Source: AP-15 sp963724435 | GTDB taxonomy: Bacteria; Pseudomonadota; Alphaproteobacteria; ATCC43930; CGMCC-115725 | Length of the DNA: 64,000 bases | Assembly (NCBI GenBank): GCA_963724435.1 | Contig: CAVRUN010000005.1 | Span: forward strand, 806,001 to 870,000 | Direction of reading: 5' to 3' | In this document: piece by piece, positions 33,129 through 45,322 of the stretch | Numbering within the stretch: the first letter of the stretch is position 1 | How the letters are laid out: each line of letters starts with the position of its first letter | Position numbers and translations under genes: made by a program | Notes under the pieces: model-generated | What the model was told of the DNA's origin: nothing | What the model saw: the letters and a program-made list of their open reading frames with translations, nothing else | Database searches by the model: none

Positions 33129-35291
33129 ATGACCTCGGTCGAAGAAGCCATTTATGGACCGACAAACGAGGCGCTCCGCGGCGAATTGCTGCTCGAGTTG
33201 CTGTCCGAAGAAATCCCGGCGCGCATGCAGCGGCGCGCGGTCGAGGATCTGACCGAGTTGTTGCGGCAAAAGCTCGCCGCAGCGGAAATCGAGCCTGCAA
33301 ATCTTCGCGGGTATGTGACGCCGCGTCGGCTCGCGGTGGTCGCGGAAGGCGTGCCGCGAACCCAGCCCGACCGGACCGAGGAGAGACGTGGGCCGCGCGT
33401 CGGCGCGCCGCAGCCGGCCATCGATGGCTTTTTGCGCTCGGCGGGGCTTGCTTCGATCGAGGAATGCGAAATCCGCGATACCGGCCGCGGCGAATTCTAT
33501 TTCGCGAATATACGACGCACGGGCCGGCCTTCCACCGCAGTGTTGCCGGAGTTGATCAAAACCGCGATTACCGAGCTGTCTTGGCCGAAATCGATGCGCT
33601 GGCCCGGGGCGGAGCTGCGCTGGGTGCGGCCGCTGAGTTCGATCATCTGTGTTTATGACGGCGAGATCTTGCCGTTGCCGATCGACGGCATCTCGGTCGG
33701 ACGCACGACCCGTGGCCATCGCTTTTTGTCGCCGGGCGCATTCTGCGTCAGTACTGCCGCGGAATATCTCGAAAAGCTGCAGCATACCTACGTCATCCTC
33801 GACCAGGACCAGCGCCGCGAGCTGATCCGCAACGATCTCGACCGCCACGCGGCCGAATTGGGTGTGATGGTCAAACCCGATCCGGGGTTGCTCGATGAGG
33901 TGACCGGGCTCGCCGAGTTCCCGGTCGTTCTCGCCGGAGCGATCGATCCCGATTTCATCGCGCTGCCGCCCGAAGTCCTGCAGACCGCAATGCGGACCCA
34001 TCAAAAGTATTTCTCCTGCATCTATCAAGACGGCAGGCCAGCGCCGCATTTTCTGTTTGTCGCGAACAACCTTCCCGAAGACGGCGGCAGCGCCATTGTC
34101 GCCGGCAACGAGCGTGTGCTCCGCGCCCGCCTCGCTGACGCCCGTTTCTTCTGGGACCAAGACCGCAAGGTGCCGCTCGAAAGCCGCGTCGATGCTCTGA
34201 AGGATCGCGTCTACCACGCCAAGCTCGGCAGCGTTTACGACAAGGTTTGGCGAATGGAACGGCTCGCCGAGTTCCTGGCGCCTTTTATTCCAGGCGCTAG
34301 CGCGGAGCGCGCGGGGCGAGCTGCACGCCTCGCCAAGGCCGATCTGTCGACCGGGATGGTCGGGGAATTCCCCGAGTTGCAAGGCATCATGGGCCGCTAT
34401 TACGCCAACGAAAATGCGGCGATGGACACACGGATCGCGGACGCAATTGCCGAACATTACAGGCCAGAGGGGCCAAATGACACCTGTCCGACTGCTCCGG
34501 AAAGCGTCATTGCTGCCCTCGCCGACAAGATGGACACACTCGTCGCTTTTTTTGCGATCGGCGAAAGGCCGACCGGGTCGCGTGACCCCTTTGCACTGCG
34601 TCGCGCAGCGCTCGGGATAATCAGACTAGTTATTGAGAACACTCTGCGGCTCCCACTTCGCAGGGCCTTCAAAGAAGGCTACGACTACCTAAGGGCTTCA
34701 CCTGGGCTGGCTGCGCTTCTGGGCTACCAAAGCCGTGACGATGGGTTCCGTTCATTTCCGTCAGATCCTACACTCGACCTTCTCGTCTTTGTTGCTGAAC
34801 GGCTCAAGGTTCACTTGCGCGATCAGCGTGTGCGTCACGATCTGATCGCTGCGGTCTTTGTATTGGCGGAAGACGACCTTGTCCGCCTGCTGGCCCGCGT
34901 TCGGGCCCTCAAATCCTTCTTGGATACCGAGGACGGTGCCAATTTGCTCGTTGCCTATCGCCGTGCCACAAACATCGTCGCGATAGAGGCGAAGAAGGGC
35001 GGCTGGGATGCTGGCGATGTCGACCCTAGGTTGTGGACCGACGCCGAGGAGGAAGCGCTTGCTCAAAGTCTCAGGGAGGTCGGTTGTCGGGTTGAGGAAC
35101 TCCTTGACGCCGAGCGGTTTGAGGACGCGATGACGGAATTGGCACGATTGCGGCAGCCGGTTGACGCTTTTTTCGACAAAGTCACCGTTAATACTGACGA
35201 GCCAAAGCTGCGCGAGAACCGGCTTCGTTTGTTGGCACGCATTCGCGACACAATGAACCGGGTTGCCGATTTCTCGCAGATCGAAGGGTGA
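33129..35291 (+). CDS. glyS: glycine--tRNA ligase beta subunit
   Basis: A 720-residue GlyS. LLLELLSEEIPARMQRRAVEDL is the standard opening; GYVTPRRLAVVAEG, RTTRGHRF, PPEVLQTAMRTHQKYFSC and LADARFFWDQD are typical. It contributes the tRNA-binding and HD-like domains to the alpha2beta2 enzyme. From about 34,480 to the end, the base composition falls and codon choice changes (more A/T-ending codons) while the protein stays intact. This suggests recombination with a different lineage. ppdK starts eight bases downstream. Confidence 0.95.
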   Translation: MTSVEEAIYGPTNEALRGELLLELLSEEIPARMQRRAVEDLTELLRQKLAAAEIEPANLRGYVTPRRLAVVAEGVPRTQPDRTEERRGPRVGAPQPAIDGFLRSAGLASIEECEIRDTGRGEFYFANIRRTGRPSTAVLPELIKTAITELSWPKSMRWPGAELRWVRPLSSIICVYDGEILPLPIDGISVGRTTRGHRFLSPGAFCVSTAAEYLEKLQHTYVILDQDQRRELIRNDLDRHAAELGVMVKPDPGLLDEVTGLAEFPVVLAGAIDPDFIALPPEVLQTAMRTHQKYFSCIYQDGRPAPHFLFVANNLPEDGGSAIVAGNERVLRARLADARFFWDQDRKVPLESRVDALKDRVYHAKLGSVYDKVWRMERLAEFLAPFIPGASAERAGRAARLAKADLSTGMVGEFPELQGIMGRYYANENAAMDTRIADAIAEHYRPEGPNDTCPTAPESVIAALADKMDTLVAFFAIGERPTGSRDPFALRRAALGIIRLVIENTLRLPLRRAFKEGYDYLRASPGLAALLGYQSRDDGFRSFPSDPTLDLLVFVAERLKVHLRDQRVRHDLIAAVFVLAEDDLVRLLARVRALKSFLDTEDGANLLVAYRRATNIVAIEAKKGGWDAGDVDPRLWTDAEEEALAQSLREVGCRVEELLDAERFEDAMTELARLRQPVDAFFDKVTVNTDEPKLRENRLRLLARIRDTMNRVADFSQIEG

Positions 35292-35298
35292 GCGGCAC

Positions 35299-37976
<2,678 letters not shown>

Positions 37977-37980
<4 letters not shown>

Positions 37981-38390
37981 GAGCCTGGACAGGTAAGGCG
38001 CTGTTGTTCGCGTTTTTGGTGGGACTCTCAGCGCCAGCCAATGCGGTGATTCAGACGGCGCTACCGCAGCTGCTGCCGTTACCCGGTCCGGTACCGGCGC
38101 CTGCGCCGGCACCTATTCCGCCGCCGATCAACCCCGGTTATGTCGCATCACCCGCCGACGGGCTTTCGCCGGCCCTGAGCCAATCGGTCCCGGTTTACCA
38201 GCTACCGCAGCCGTCGCCCCCAACCTATCCCCCGCCCCAGCTGCCAGGCCCAATCGACCAGCAAAAAATGCAGGCATACCGCAACGATTTGCGCGCTCAG
38301 CAATGGCAGCTGCAGTCCCAAGGGCTGGCAACGAGCAGCCCAGTCGGCCGGGAAATTCAGCGGCAGCTGAATGCGCCCGATGCGCAATAA
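37977..38390 (+). CDS. secreted proline-rich protein of unknown function
   Basis: A 137-residue protein starting at a TTG that overlaps the ppdK stop. It has a signal peptide (RAWTGKALLFAFLVGLSAPANA) and a Pro/Ala-rich middle (LPGPVPAPAPAPIPPPINPG). A helical C terminus is rich in Gln (QQKMQAYRNDLRAQQWQLQSQG), ending REIQRQLNAPDAQ. It is probably periplasmic. No family is recognised; the coupling to ppdK may be incidental. Confidence 0.6.
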
Positions 38391-38543
38391 CTTGTCTCCT
38401 CTCGGAAGTTTTTCGACCGGCTAGCAAAGTTTTGGGACCGGCTAGGAAAGGACTTTCTTCAAAACCGGAGATTGAACCTGCTGCCTACCTGAAGTGTTGA
38501 CAAAGGAAGTACCGCAGCGGCGGTGTCATCCAGGAGAAATCCA

Positions 38544-38804
38544 ATGAAATTGTCAATGCTACCGGCGGCGCTTGCCATTGCGACGACGGTCGGCTGGCTT
38601 GCGACCCCGGCTCACGCGGCGGGCTGCTTAAAGGGTGCCGCGGTCGGAGGTATTGCCGGGCATGTTGCCGGACACCACGGTGCACTCGGGGCTGGGGCCG
38701 GCTGCGCCATCGGCCATCATGAAGCAAACAAGAATGCCAAGGCACAGCAACCGCAGGGTTCCGCGGCTGGCGGACAAGCCAACGCCAATTCGGGCACTAA
38801 ATAA
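38544..38804 (+). CDS. small secreted glycine-zipper-like protein
   Basis: An 86-residue protein with the signal peptide MKLSMLPAALAIATTVGWLATPAHA. A Gly/Ala-rich hydrophobic stretch follows (GAAVGGIAGHVAGHHGALGAGAGCAIGHHE), resembling glycine-zipper domains. The tail is hydrophilic Ala/Gln/Asn. CAGGAGAAA lies just upstream of the ATG. Two His-His pairs could bind metal. Its last eight bases overlap the convergent ygfZ-like gene. Function unknown. Confidence 0.7.
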   Translation: MKLSMLPAALAIATTVGWLATPAHAAGCLKGAAVGGIAGHVAGHHGALGAGAGCAIGHHEANKNAKAQQPQGSAAGGQANANSGTK

Positions 38805-39702
38805 CTTTATCGACTTCGGACAGGTTCATCCATTGCGGCCGCTCGGGGAGGATTACGGCCTCCCCGGCAGTCAGCGTCCGGTTGTCCAGCGCTGCGTCAA
38901 TTCGCAACAGCGCCAGTCCTCGCCCGTCGCGGCTTGACCGCATTTCCCCAACCTCGCGCCCGTCGGCGCAGATGACCATTCCGGGCGAGGGCTGAGGACC
39001 GGAAATTGTGACCGGCATCAGCCGGCGCTTGATCAGGCCGCGGTATTTGGTGCGGGCGGTAAGCTCCTGGCCGATATAACAGCCCTTATTCCAATCAACG
39101 CCATTGAGTTCATCAAACCCGGCTTCGAGAAGGATCGATTTCTCGATTGCCAGATCGCGGCTGCTGTCAGCGATGCCGAGGCCAAGGCGCAGCCAGTCAT
39201 ACGCATCGAACCCGATTTCGGTTAAACCGGCTTCCGTCAGGGCGGGGCGAGCGTTTTCACGCGGCAGGACGCAGCGCAGGCCGAGCTCAACCAGGCGCGG
39301 ATCCACAAAGACAACACCGCCGTCAAGGGCGCGCGCGGCTCCCGGTTGTGCCGGAAGATCGAGAGCAGTAAGGACGTCTGGTCCAAAGATTGCGGCGACT
39401 GCGAGGTCAGGTCGCTCGGTTATGGTCACTTTAGCCCGCAGCCGATAAATCGATAGCCGCCGCTTGAGATCGGCTAAACGCGCCGCTTCGCCGTCGAGCA
39501 GTATCGCTTCATCCTGCTCGATCATCGTAAAATCGTGCAGGTATTTTCCCTGGGCGGTCAGCAATGCGGCGTAGCGCGCCTCAGCAGCGGTGACCTTGGC
39601 GACATCGTTGGAAACCAGGCCCTGCAGAAAGGCGCGGCGATCCGGCCCGCTGACGGCGAGAACGCCGCGATCGTCGAGCAGCACAAAGCGGGCTTCGGTC
39701 AT
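38797..39702 (-). CDS. ygfZ: YgfZ/GcvT-domain folate-binding protein
   Basis: A 301-residue member of the YgfZ (IBA57-like) family that assists assembly or repair of certain [4Fe-4S] proteins using folate. The diagnostic motif with the essential Cys is NKGCYIGQELTARTKYRG. The N-terminal RAFLQGLVSNDVAKV and LLTAQGKYLHDF blocks are typical. I start at 39702 (MTEARFVLLDDRG) rather than 39762, since the longer N terminus is not conserved-looking. Gene symbol is by family; orthology to E. coli ygfZ is likely. Confidence 0.88.
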   Translation of the reverse strand: MTEARFVLLDDRGVLAVSGPDRRAFLQGLVSNDVAKVTAAEARYAALLTAQGKYLHDFTMIEQDEAILLDGEAARLADLKRRLSIYRLRAKVTITERPDLAVAAIFGPDVLTALDLPAQPGAARALDGGVVFVDPRLVELGLRCVLPRENARPALTEAGLTEIGFDAYDWLRLGLGIADSSRDLAIEKSILLEAGFDELNGVDWNKGCYIGQELTARTKYRGLIKRRLMPVTISGPQPSPGMVICADGREVGEMRSSRDGRGLALLRIDAALDNRTLTAGEAVILPERPQWMNLSEVDKVI

Positions 39703-39801
39703 GATTGCGGCGGCGTTATTGTGAAGCCCGGTAGACTTAGGCGGGTATCGCCGCCTTGGCAAGCCGGGGGGCGCCGGATATAAGCCGCGGGCATCGGTAA
39801 G

Positions 39802-40761
39802 ATGGATATCCTATTTGTAACCGCGACCCGCATCGGCGATGCCGTACTCTCGACCGGTCTTCTCGGTCACCTGATCGATCGCTATCCGAACGCTCGCCTG
39901 ACGCTCGCAGCGGGGCCAATCGCAGCACCCTTGTTCGAGGCCGTCCCCAGCCTCGAAAACTTGATTATCGTCGAGAAACGGCGCGGGGGACTGCATTGGC
40001 TCCAGCTATACGCCGCAGTGTGCGCCCGTCGATGGGATCTTGTGGTCGATTTGCGTGGCTCAGCCCTGGTCTGGCTGCTGCGTGCGCGTTCACGCAAGGT
40101 CATCGCCAAAGGCGACGAACGGGAACATCGTGTCCGGCAACTTGGGCGTCTATTCGACGTCGATCCACCGCCCGGCCCAAGGCTGTGGACGGCGCCGCGC
40201 CATGAACGGCACGCGGCAGCGCTGCTGCCCGCCGGCGGCCCGGTTTTGGCGATCGGCCCGGCGGCGAATTGGCTTGGCAAGCAATGGCGGGGTGAGCGCT
40301 TTGCCGAACTGGCGCGCCGTTTGATCGCCTCAAATGGGCCCCTCCCCGGCTCCCGGGTCGTGGTGCTGGCGGCCGAGCATGAACGCGATCAGGCGCTGCC
40401 GTTGCTCGCGGCAATACCTGATCATCGGCTGATCGATCTTGTCGGCCGTGTCGATCTACTGACCGCGGCGGCTGTATTGCGCCGCAGTGCGATGTTCATC
40501 GGCAACGATACCGGGCTGATGCACATCGCCGCCGCGATCGGGACCCCGACCTTGGGGTTGTTTGGCCCGAGCCCGATCGAAAAATACGCGCCTTGGGGCG
40601 CGTGCACGGCTGTCGCGCGAACGGCAGACGCTCCGGAGACGATGTTCGGGCCGGGCTTCAACCACCTGACGACCGATACATTGATGGACAGCCTGACGGT
40701 CGACGCCGCCGAGGCCGCCGCACGTGAATTGTGGCTCCGGGTCGAGAGCGCGGTCGCATGA
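39802..40761 (+). CDS. glycosyltransferase family 9 (heptosyltransferase-like)
   Basis: A 319-residue GT-B enzyme of family GT9. MDILFVTATRIGDAVLSTGLLGHL is the N-terminal Rossmann motif, PAANWLGKQWRGERFAEL the central linker, and FIGNDTGLMHIAAAIGTPTLGLFGPS the nucleotide-sugar-binding signature. Members add heptose to LPS inner core. Its stop overlaps the next start (ATGA). It opens a cluster of six same-strand genes with overlapping junctions. Confidence 0.9.
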   Translation: MDILFVTATRIGDAVLSTGLLGHLIDRYPNARLTLAAGPIAAPLFEAVPSLENLIIVEKRRGGLHWLQLYAAVCARRWDLVVDLRGSALVWLLRARSRKVIAKGDEREHRVRQLGRLFDVDPPPGPRLWTAPRHERHAAALLPAGGPVLAIGPAANWLGKQWRGERFAELARRLIASNGPLPGSRVVVLAAEHERDQALPLLAAIPDHRLIDLVGRVDLLTAAAVLRRSAMFIGNDTGLMHIAAAIGTPTLGLFGPSPIEKYAPWGACTAVARTADAPETMFGPGFNHLTTDTLMDSLTVDAAEAAARELWLRVESAVA

Positions 40762-41696
40762 ACGGGGTTGAAGCTGAGGCGTTTTCGGCGGTGCCGGCCG
40801 ACGCCCAGCCTACTGTTTCGGCTGTCGTTGTCGCCCATAACGAGGAGGCGCAGCTTGCGGATTGCCTCGCCGCTCTGTCCTTTGCCGATGAAATTGTCGT
40901 GCTTCTCGACCGCTGCACCGATCAGTCGGGCGACATCGCCAACCGGTTCGCCGATCGCGTTGTCGAGGGGGCCTGGCCGCGGGAAGCGCCGCGCCGCGGC
41001 GCCGCGATTGCCGCCTGCACCGGCGAGTGGATTTTTGAAGCCGATGCCGATGAGCGCGTCAGCCCGGCGCTTGCCGCTGAGATCCGCGCGGTGATCGCCC
41101 ATTCCTCGGCGTCCTGGCACCTCGTCCCGGTCGACAACTACATCGGGGACCGCTTGGTCCGTTGGGGGTGGGGCGCTTTTTTTGGCAGATCGGCTCATGC
41201 CGGCCTCTATCGGCGCGGCGTGAAAACTTGGGCCGACGACCGCGTGCTGCACGCCAGCGTCACCCTAACCGGTCATCAGGGCCCCACCCTGCAGCAGCGA
41301 CTCGCGCATTATGTCGATCGCAATATCTCGGACATGCTGATCCGGCTCGACCGCTATACGACATTGCGGGCGCAGGATCTGCGAGACAGCGGCGACATCG
41401 GCAGCTTTGCCCACAATATCAGGCGGATCTTCTCGCGTTTCTGGAAGTGCTATATTGGCCGTCGCGGCTACCGAGAAGGCCCTTACGGTTTTTTGATCGC
41501 TCTCTGTGCCGCGCTCTACCCGATCTTGTCCTATTTAAAGGCGCGGCTCGAAACCGGTGGCCAAATCAGCCGCCCTGAGGGCGCGACTGCCCTTTCCACT
41601 GCCGAACCGAGCCCCATGCGGGCGAACGAGGCCGGAGCATCGCAAAAAGTCACTGCCGCCGCCGACCTTCGCCGTGACAGCCACCCCGCCGGATAA
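40758..41696 (+). CDS. glycosyltransferase family 2 (WaaE/KdtX-like)
   Basis: A 312-residue GT-A enzyme. VSAVVVAHNEEAQLADCLAAL is the family opening, VVLLDRCTDQSGDIA the nucleotide-binding region, and EADADERVSP the DXD-type metal site. The layout and the C-terminal half (YIGDRLVRWGWG, GHQGPTLQQRLAHY, SRFWKCYIGRRGYREGPYGFLIAL) resemble WaaE/KdtX beta-1,4-glucosyltransferases of LPS core. The final 40 residues are disordered. A hydrophobic segment near residue 245 may touch the membrane. Start and stop overlap both neighbours. Confidence 0.88.
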   Translation: MNGVEAEAFSAVPADAQPTVSAVVVAHNEEAQLADCLAALSFADEIVVLLDRCTDQSGDIANRFADRVVEGAWPREAPRRGAAIAACTGEWIFEADADERVSPALAAEIRAVIAHSSASWHLVPVDNYIGDRLVRWGWGAFFGRSAHAGLYRRGVKTWADDRVLHASVTLTGHQGPTLQQRLAHYVDRNISDMLIRLDRYTTLRAQDLRDSGDIGSFAHNIRRIFSRFWKCYIGRRGYREGPYGFLIALCAALYPILSYLKARLETGGQISRPEGATALSTAEPSPMRANEAGASQKVTAAADLRRDSHPAG

Positions 41697-42727
41697 TGGC
41701 GCATGTCGTCATGGCCGATGACAGCGTCGCTTTTGACGGTGCTATGGCCGAAAGCGGTCCGCTTGGTGGCGCCGAGACCGCCTTTGTGGCATTAGCCGAA
41801 GCGTTGGCGGCACGGGGCCATTCCGTCGAGGTTCACAACCGCTGCGAGGCGGCGCTGATCTATAAAGGGGTGCAGTGGCTGCCATTGGCGCGCGATATGC
41901 CGCGCGCTTGCGATCTTTATATCGGCAGCCGCAGCCACCGCGTTATTGGATTGGTCCGCGGTGCGAGACACCGGCTGTTCTGGCTGCACAATCCTGCGCA
42001 TTATCTGCGGAAACCGCGCAATATCTGGCGGCTCGCTTGGTGGCGGCCGACACTGGTCGTGACCGGCATTTATCACGCCAAAACAATCCCGTGGTGGTTG
42101 CCCCGCGGCGGGTGCGCGACGATCCCCTACGGCGTGCTCGACCGGTTTCGCAATGCGAGCCAGCGCGAGCCGCCGCCGCCCTACGCGATATTCACCTCGA
42201 ACCCGCTGCGCGGGCTCGACTGGCTGCTCGATTTATGGGTGACGCGCATCGCATCCGCGGTCCCCAAAGCCGAGCTCCACATCTATGCCGGTCCCGCGGT
42301 TTACGGGGCACTCGGAGCAAAGCGCGCGGATGAAATGGAGACGGTGCTCGCACGCGCTGATGCGCTTGGGCGCTACGGAGTGCGGCGCTCCGCCCCGATC
42401 GGGCGGGAACAACTGGTATCGGTGCTGGCCGGGGCGCGGGCCATGCTTTATCGGGGCGACCCCGGGGAGACCTTCTGCCTTTCGCTCGCCGAAGCACAGG
42501 CTATGGGCGTCCCGGCCATTGTGACAGCGCTCGGCGCCGTCGCTGAGCGGGTGACGGACGGCCTGAGTGGCCGAGTGGCAACGAGTGAAGCAGATTTCGC
42601 CGCAAGCGCGATTGCCGTGCTGCGCGACGATGATTTGTGGCGCCACTGGCATTCGGGGGCGCTCGAGCATCAGCGCGGACTGAGCTGGGACATGGTGGCC
42701 GGGCGCTTCGAAGCTTTGATGGCATGA
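41696..42727 (+). CDS. glycosyltransferase family 4
   Basis: A 343-residue GT-B protein. GPLGGAETAFVALAEALAARGHSVEVHN is the acceptor-side Rossmann motif. RGDPGETFCLSLAEAQAMGVPAIVT is the GT4 EX7E-like donor motif. The start overlaps the preceding stop by one base (TAATG). The sugar and acceptor are unknown, but the cluster points to LPS core or another surface glycan. Confidence 0.85.
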   Translation: MAHVVMADDSVAFDGAMAESGPLGGAETAFVALAEALAARGHSVEVHNRCEAALIYKGVQWLPLARDMPRACDLYIGSRSHRVIGLVRGARHRLFWLHNPAHYLRKPRNIWRLAWWRPTLVVTGIYHAKTIPWWLPRGGCATIPYGVLDRFRNASQREPPPPYAIFTSNPLRGLDWLLDLWVTRIASAVPKAELHIYAGPAVYGALGAKRADEMETVLARADALGRYGVRRSAPIGREQLVSVLAGARAMLYRGDPGETFCLSLAEAQAMGVPAIVTALGAVAERVTDGLSGRVATSEADFAASAIAVLRDDDLWRHWHSGALEHQRGLSWDMVAGRFEALMA

Positions 42728-43782
42728 GCCAGCGGTTGCTGCAGGCGATGGCCGGAGCGCAGCATGGCGGGGCCGAAACCTTCTTTATGCGGCTGGTCAC
42801 CGCATTGCAGCGGGTGGGCGAAGACCAGCGAGTTTTGATCCGGCGCGATGCCGACCGATTACGGCGTCTGCGGGAGGCTGGCGTGGCGGTAATGGAGTTG
42901 GGGTTTGGCGGGCCGTTCGATATCGGCACTCGATTCGGCTTCCGGCGCGTCATCACGGCCTGGGACCCCGATATCGTGCTGACCTGGATGAGCCGCGCCA
43001 CGCAGGCTTGCCCGAGGGGTGATTTCGTGCATGTTGCCCGGCTCGGGGGATATTACAATTTGAAATATTATCGGCATTGTGACCACCTGATCGCGAATAC
43101 CCGCGCCATCGTCGATTATGCCGTGGTTAACGGTTGGCCACGGACTCGCATCGACTATTTGCCGAATTTCGTTCCGGACTTCGCTACGGCGACGCCGCCT
43201 TCTGACCGCGCTGGCGACGCGCCGCTAGCTCTTGCCGTCGGCCGGTTGCATCAAAATAAAGGCTTTGCTTTGCTTCTCGAAGCGCTGTCGATGACGCACG
43301 AGGTCCATCTGGCGATTGCCGGAGACGGTCCCTTGCGCGATGCGCTCGAAAAGCAAGCGCACGATCTCGGCGTCGCCGACCGGGTTCAGTTTCTCGGCTG
43401 GTGCGACGACATCCCGGCGTTGCTCGCCAGAGCCGATTTCCTGGTCTGCCCATCATTGCACGAACCGCTTGGGAATGTCGTGATCGAAGCTTGGTCGGCG
43501 GGACTTCCGGTCATCGCCACGGCCAGCGATGGACCCGCTGCGCTGATCGAGGATCAGGTCAACGGCTTGCTCGTGCCCCTCCCCGATCAGCCCGGCGGCG
43601 GGCCGAAGGCATTGGCCGCCGCCATCGAACGGCTGTGCCGCAGCCCCGAACTGCGGCGGAACCTTGGCCGGGGCGGTCGGCGGGCTTACGAAGCAGAATT
43701 CACCGAGGCGGCGGTGGTTGCAGCCTATCGCAGCTTTTTCGACAGGCTGGCGCCGCTGAGCGCCGCGCACCATTATGGATGA
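42724..43782 (+). CDS. glycosyltransferase family 4
   Basis: A 352-residue GT-B enzyme. AGAQHGGAETFFMRLVTALQRVG is the N-terminal motif, LALAVGRLHQNKGFALLLEAL the central linker, and HEPLGNVVIEAWSAGLPVIAT contains the EX7E catalytic motif. The ATG overlaps the upstream TGA. It is a different GT4 subgroup from its neighbour. It probably extends the same glycan. Its last eight bases overlap the following gene. Confidence 0.9.
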   Translation: MSQRLLQAMAGAQHGGAETFFMRLVTALQRVGEDQRVLIRRDADRLRRLREAGVAVMELGFGGPFDIGTRFGFRRVITAWDPDIVLTWMSRATQACPRGDFVHVARLGGYYNLKYYRHCDHLIANTRAIVDYAVVNGWPRTRIDYLPNFVPDFATATPPSDRAGDAPLALAVGRLHQNKGFALLLEALSMTHEVHLAIAGDGPLRDALEKQAHDLGVADRVQFLGWCDDIPALLARADFLVCPSLHEPLGNVVIEAWSAGLPVIATASDGPAALIEDQVNGLLVPLPDQPGGGPKALAAAIERLCRSPELRRNLGRGGRRAYEAEFTEAAVVAAYRSFFDRLAPLSAAHHYG

Positions 43783-45322
43783 CGCGCGATTGCGGGTCGC
43801 CGCTTCCGACTCGCCGATGCGCGATCGGCCGGCAAGGAGCGTATCGGCTGCGGATGCGAGTGCGTTGAGGGGGCGCTCCTGGGTGCGTGGTCTGCTGCTG
43901 CGCTCAAACGATTTTCCAGCCGGGACACCCCTCAATCACTTCTTCGCATGGAACGAGCGAACAGGGCGCCGCGACCGCCGTCACCGGATCGCTTGCGAGA
44001 TTTACGGCCTGATCACCGGGCTTCGGAGCGATCATATCGGCCGTCAGGCGGCGATCACCCATTTGGCGCTGAAGCCGGTCATCCTCGCTCGCCGGGCAGA
44101 GCGTTTGCTGATTGCGAGCGATTCCTGCGACGATGACGCCAATGGGCCGGCGGTTGCAGCCGCTCAGCAACTCGTCGAAAATCTGATGGCTAGCGTCGGA
44201 TCGTCTAATAGTGAAACGCATGCCGCCGTCTTTGCCGCATTCGAACGGCTCGCCGACGACGTCGATCTCGATTTTTTGGCGCGGCGCAGACCAAGGCTCA
44301 GGGCGTCTCGGCGGCGGCAATCGTCGCGCCGGGTTCTTATTATTCGCCTCAGCGCGCTCGGCGATTTCGTCCAGGCGCTGGGACCAGCGGCGGCTATTCG
44401 CCGTCACCATCAATTTGATCACATCACATTGTTGACCACATCCGCGTTGGCCGGGTTCGCCAGGCATCTCGGCTTTTTTGATGAGGTGATGATCGATCGC
44501 CGGCCAGGACCATTCGACATTAAAGGCTGGCTGGAGCTGCGTCGCACTCTGCGGCAAGGCGGTTTTGACCGCGTATACGATCTTCAAACCTCGCAGCGGT
44601 CGGCAGCTTATGCGCGGCTGTTTCGCCCTGGCAGAATTCCCGAGTGGTCCGGGACTGCCGCGGGGTGTTCCCACCCGCATGCCAATTTCGAACGCGATCG
44701 CCAGCACACAATCGATAAGCAAGCCGAACAGCTGCTGATGGCCGGAATCTATCCAACTCCGCTTCCGATGCTGCCACCCCTCGATTGCGCCTTGCCAGAG
44801 AGCCAAGTCGGACGGGGTTTCGTCCTGATCGCCCCCGGTTCCTCGCCGCGCCACCCGAAAAAACGGTGGCCCGCTTTCAGATTCGGCGTGGTGGCCGCGG
44901 CTCTACATGATCTTGGCTATACTCCGGTCATCATCGGGTCGAATACCGAGCGCGATCTCGCGGCGGCAATTCGCAACGCCTGCCCGGAAGCGATCGACCT
45001 CGTCAGTCACACCACCATCGAATCGGTTGCTGCACTGGCTCAGAAAGCCGTGCTGACCATCGGCAATGATACGGGCGTGACCCATCTTGCGGCGGCGGCC
45101 GGCTGTCCGGTTGTCGTGTTGTTTTCCAGCGCTTCGGACCCGGCCTGGTGTGCGCCGCGCGGCCGCTCCGTGCGCGTCCTGGCGGTCATCGACCTCGACG
45201 AACTGGAAGTCGCTCGGGTTGTGGCCGAGGCGGCCGATACTATCGATCATCGGTCGATGGCGGCGGAGAGCGGCGCGTTGAGCGTCGTGGGCAAAGAAGG
45301 TCGCGGCGGAGCCCGGAACTGA
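43775..45322 (+). CDS. GT9 heptosyltransferase-like protein with a ~185-residue N-terminal extension
   Basis: A 515-residue frame. The GT9 domain begins at about residue 186 (RRVLIIRLSALGDFVQALGPAAAIR) and contains APGSSPRHPKKRWPAFRF and LTIGNDTGVTHLAAAAGCPVVVLFSSASDP. The first ~185 residues are not part of GT9. They are Arg/Ala-rich with helical stretches (ITHLALKPVILARRAERLLIAS, AAQQLVENLMASVG, THAAVFAAFERLADDVDLDFL). They could be an unrecognised domain or a separate small gene read in the same frame. Codons there are less biased than in GT9. The stop overlaps asnB (TGATG). Confidence 0.8.
   Translation: MDDARLRVAASDSPMRDRPARSVSAADASALRGRSWVRGLLLRSNDFPAGTPLNHFFAWNERTGRRDRRHRIACEIYGLITGLRSDHIGRQAAITHLALKPVILARRAERLLIASDSCDDDANGPAVAAAQQLVENLMASVGSSNSETHAAVFAAFERLADDVDLDFLARRRPRLRASRRRQSSRRVLIIRLSALGDFVQALGPAAAIRRHHQFDHITLLTTSALAGFARHLGFFDEVMIDRRPGPFDIKGWLELRRTLRQGGFDRVYDLQTSQRSAAYARLFRPGRIPEWSGTAAGCSHPHANFERDRQHTIDKQAEQLLMAGIYPTPLPMLPPLDCALPESQVGRGFVLIAPGSSPRHPKKRWPAFRFGVVAAALHDLGYTPVIIGSNTERDLAAAIRNACPEAIDLVSHTTIESVAALAQKAVLTIGNDTGVTHLAAAAGCPVVVLFSSASDPAWCAPRGRSVRVLAVIDLDELEVARVVAEAADTIDHRSMAAESGALSVVGKEGRGGARN

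Noticed and set aside
43904..44854. A 316-codon minus-strand frame inside the GT9 gene
   Set aside because: Antisense to a recognisable GT9 domain; no motifs of its own.
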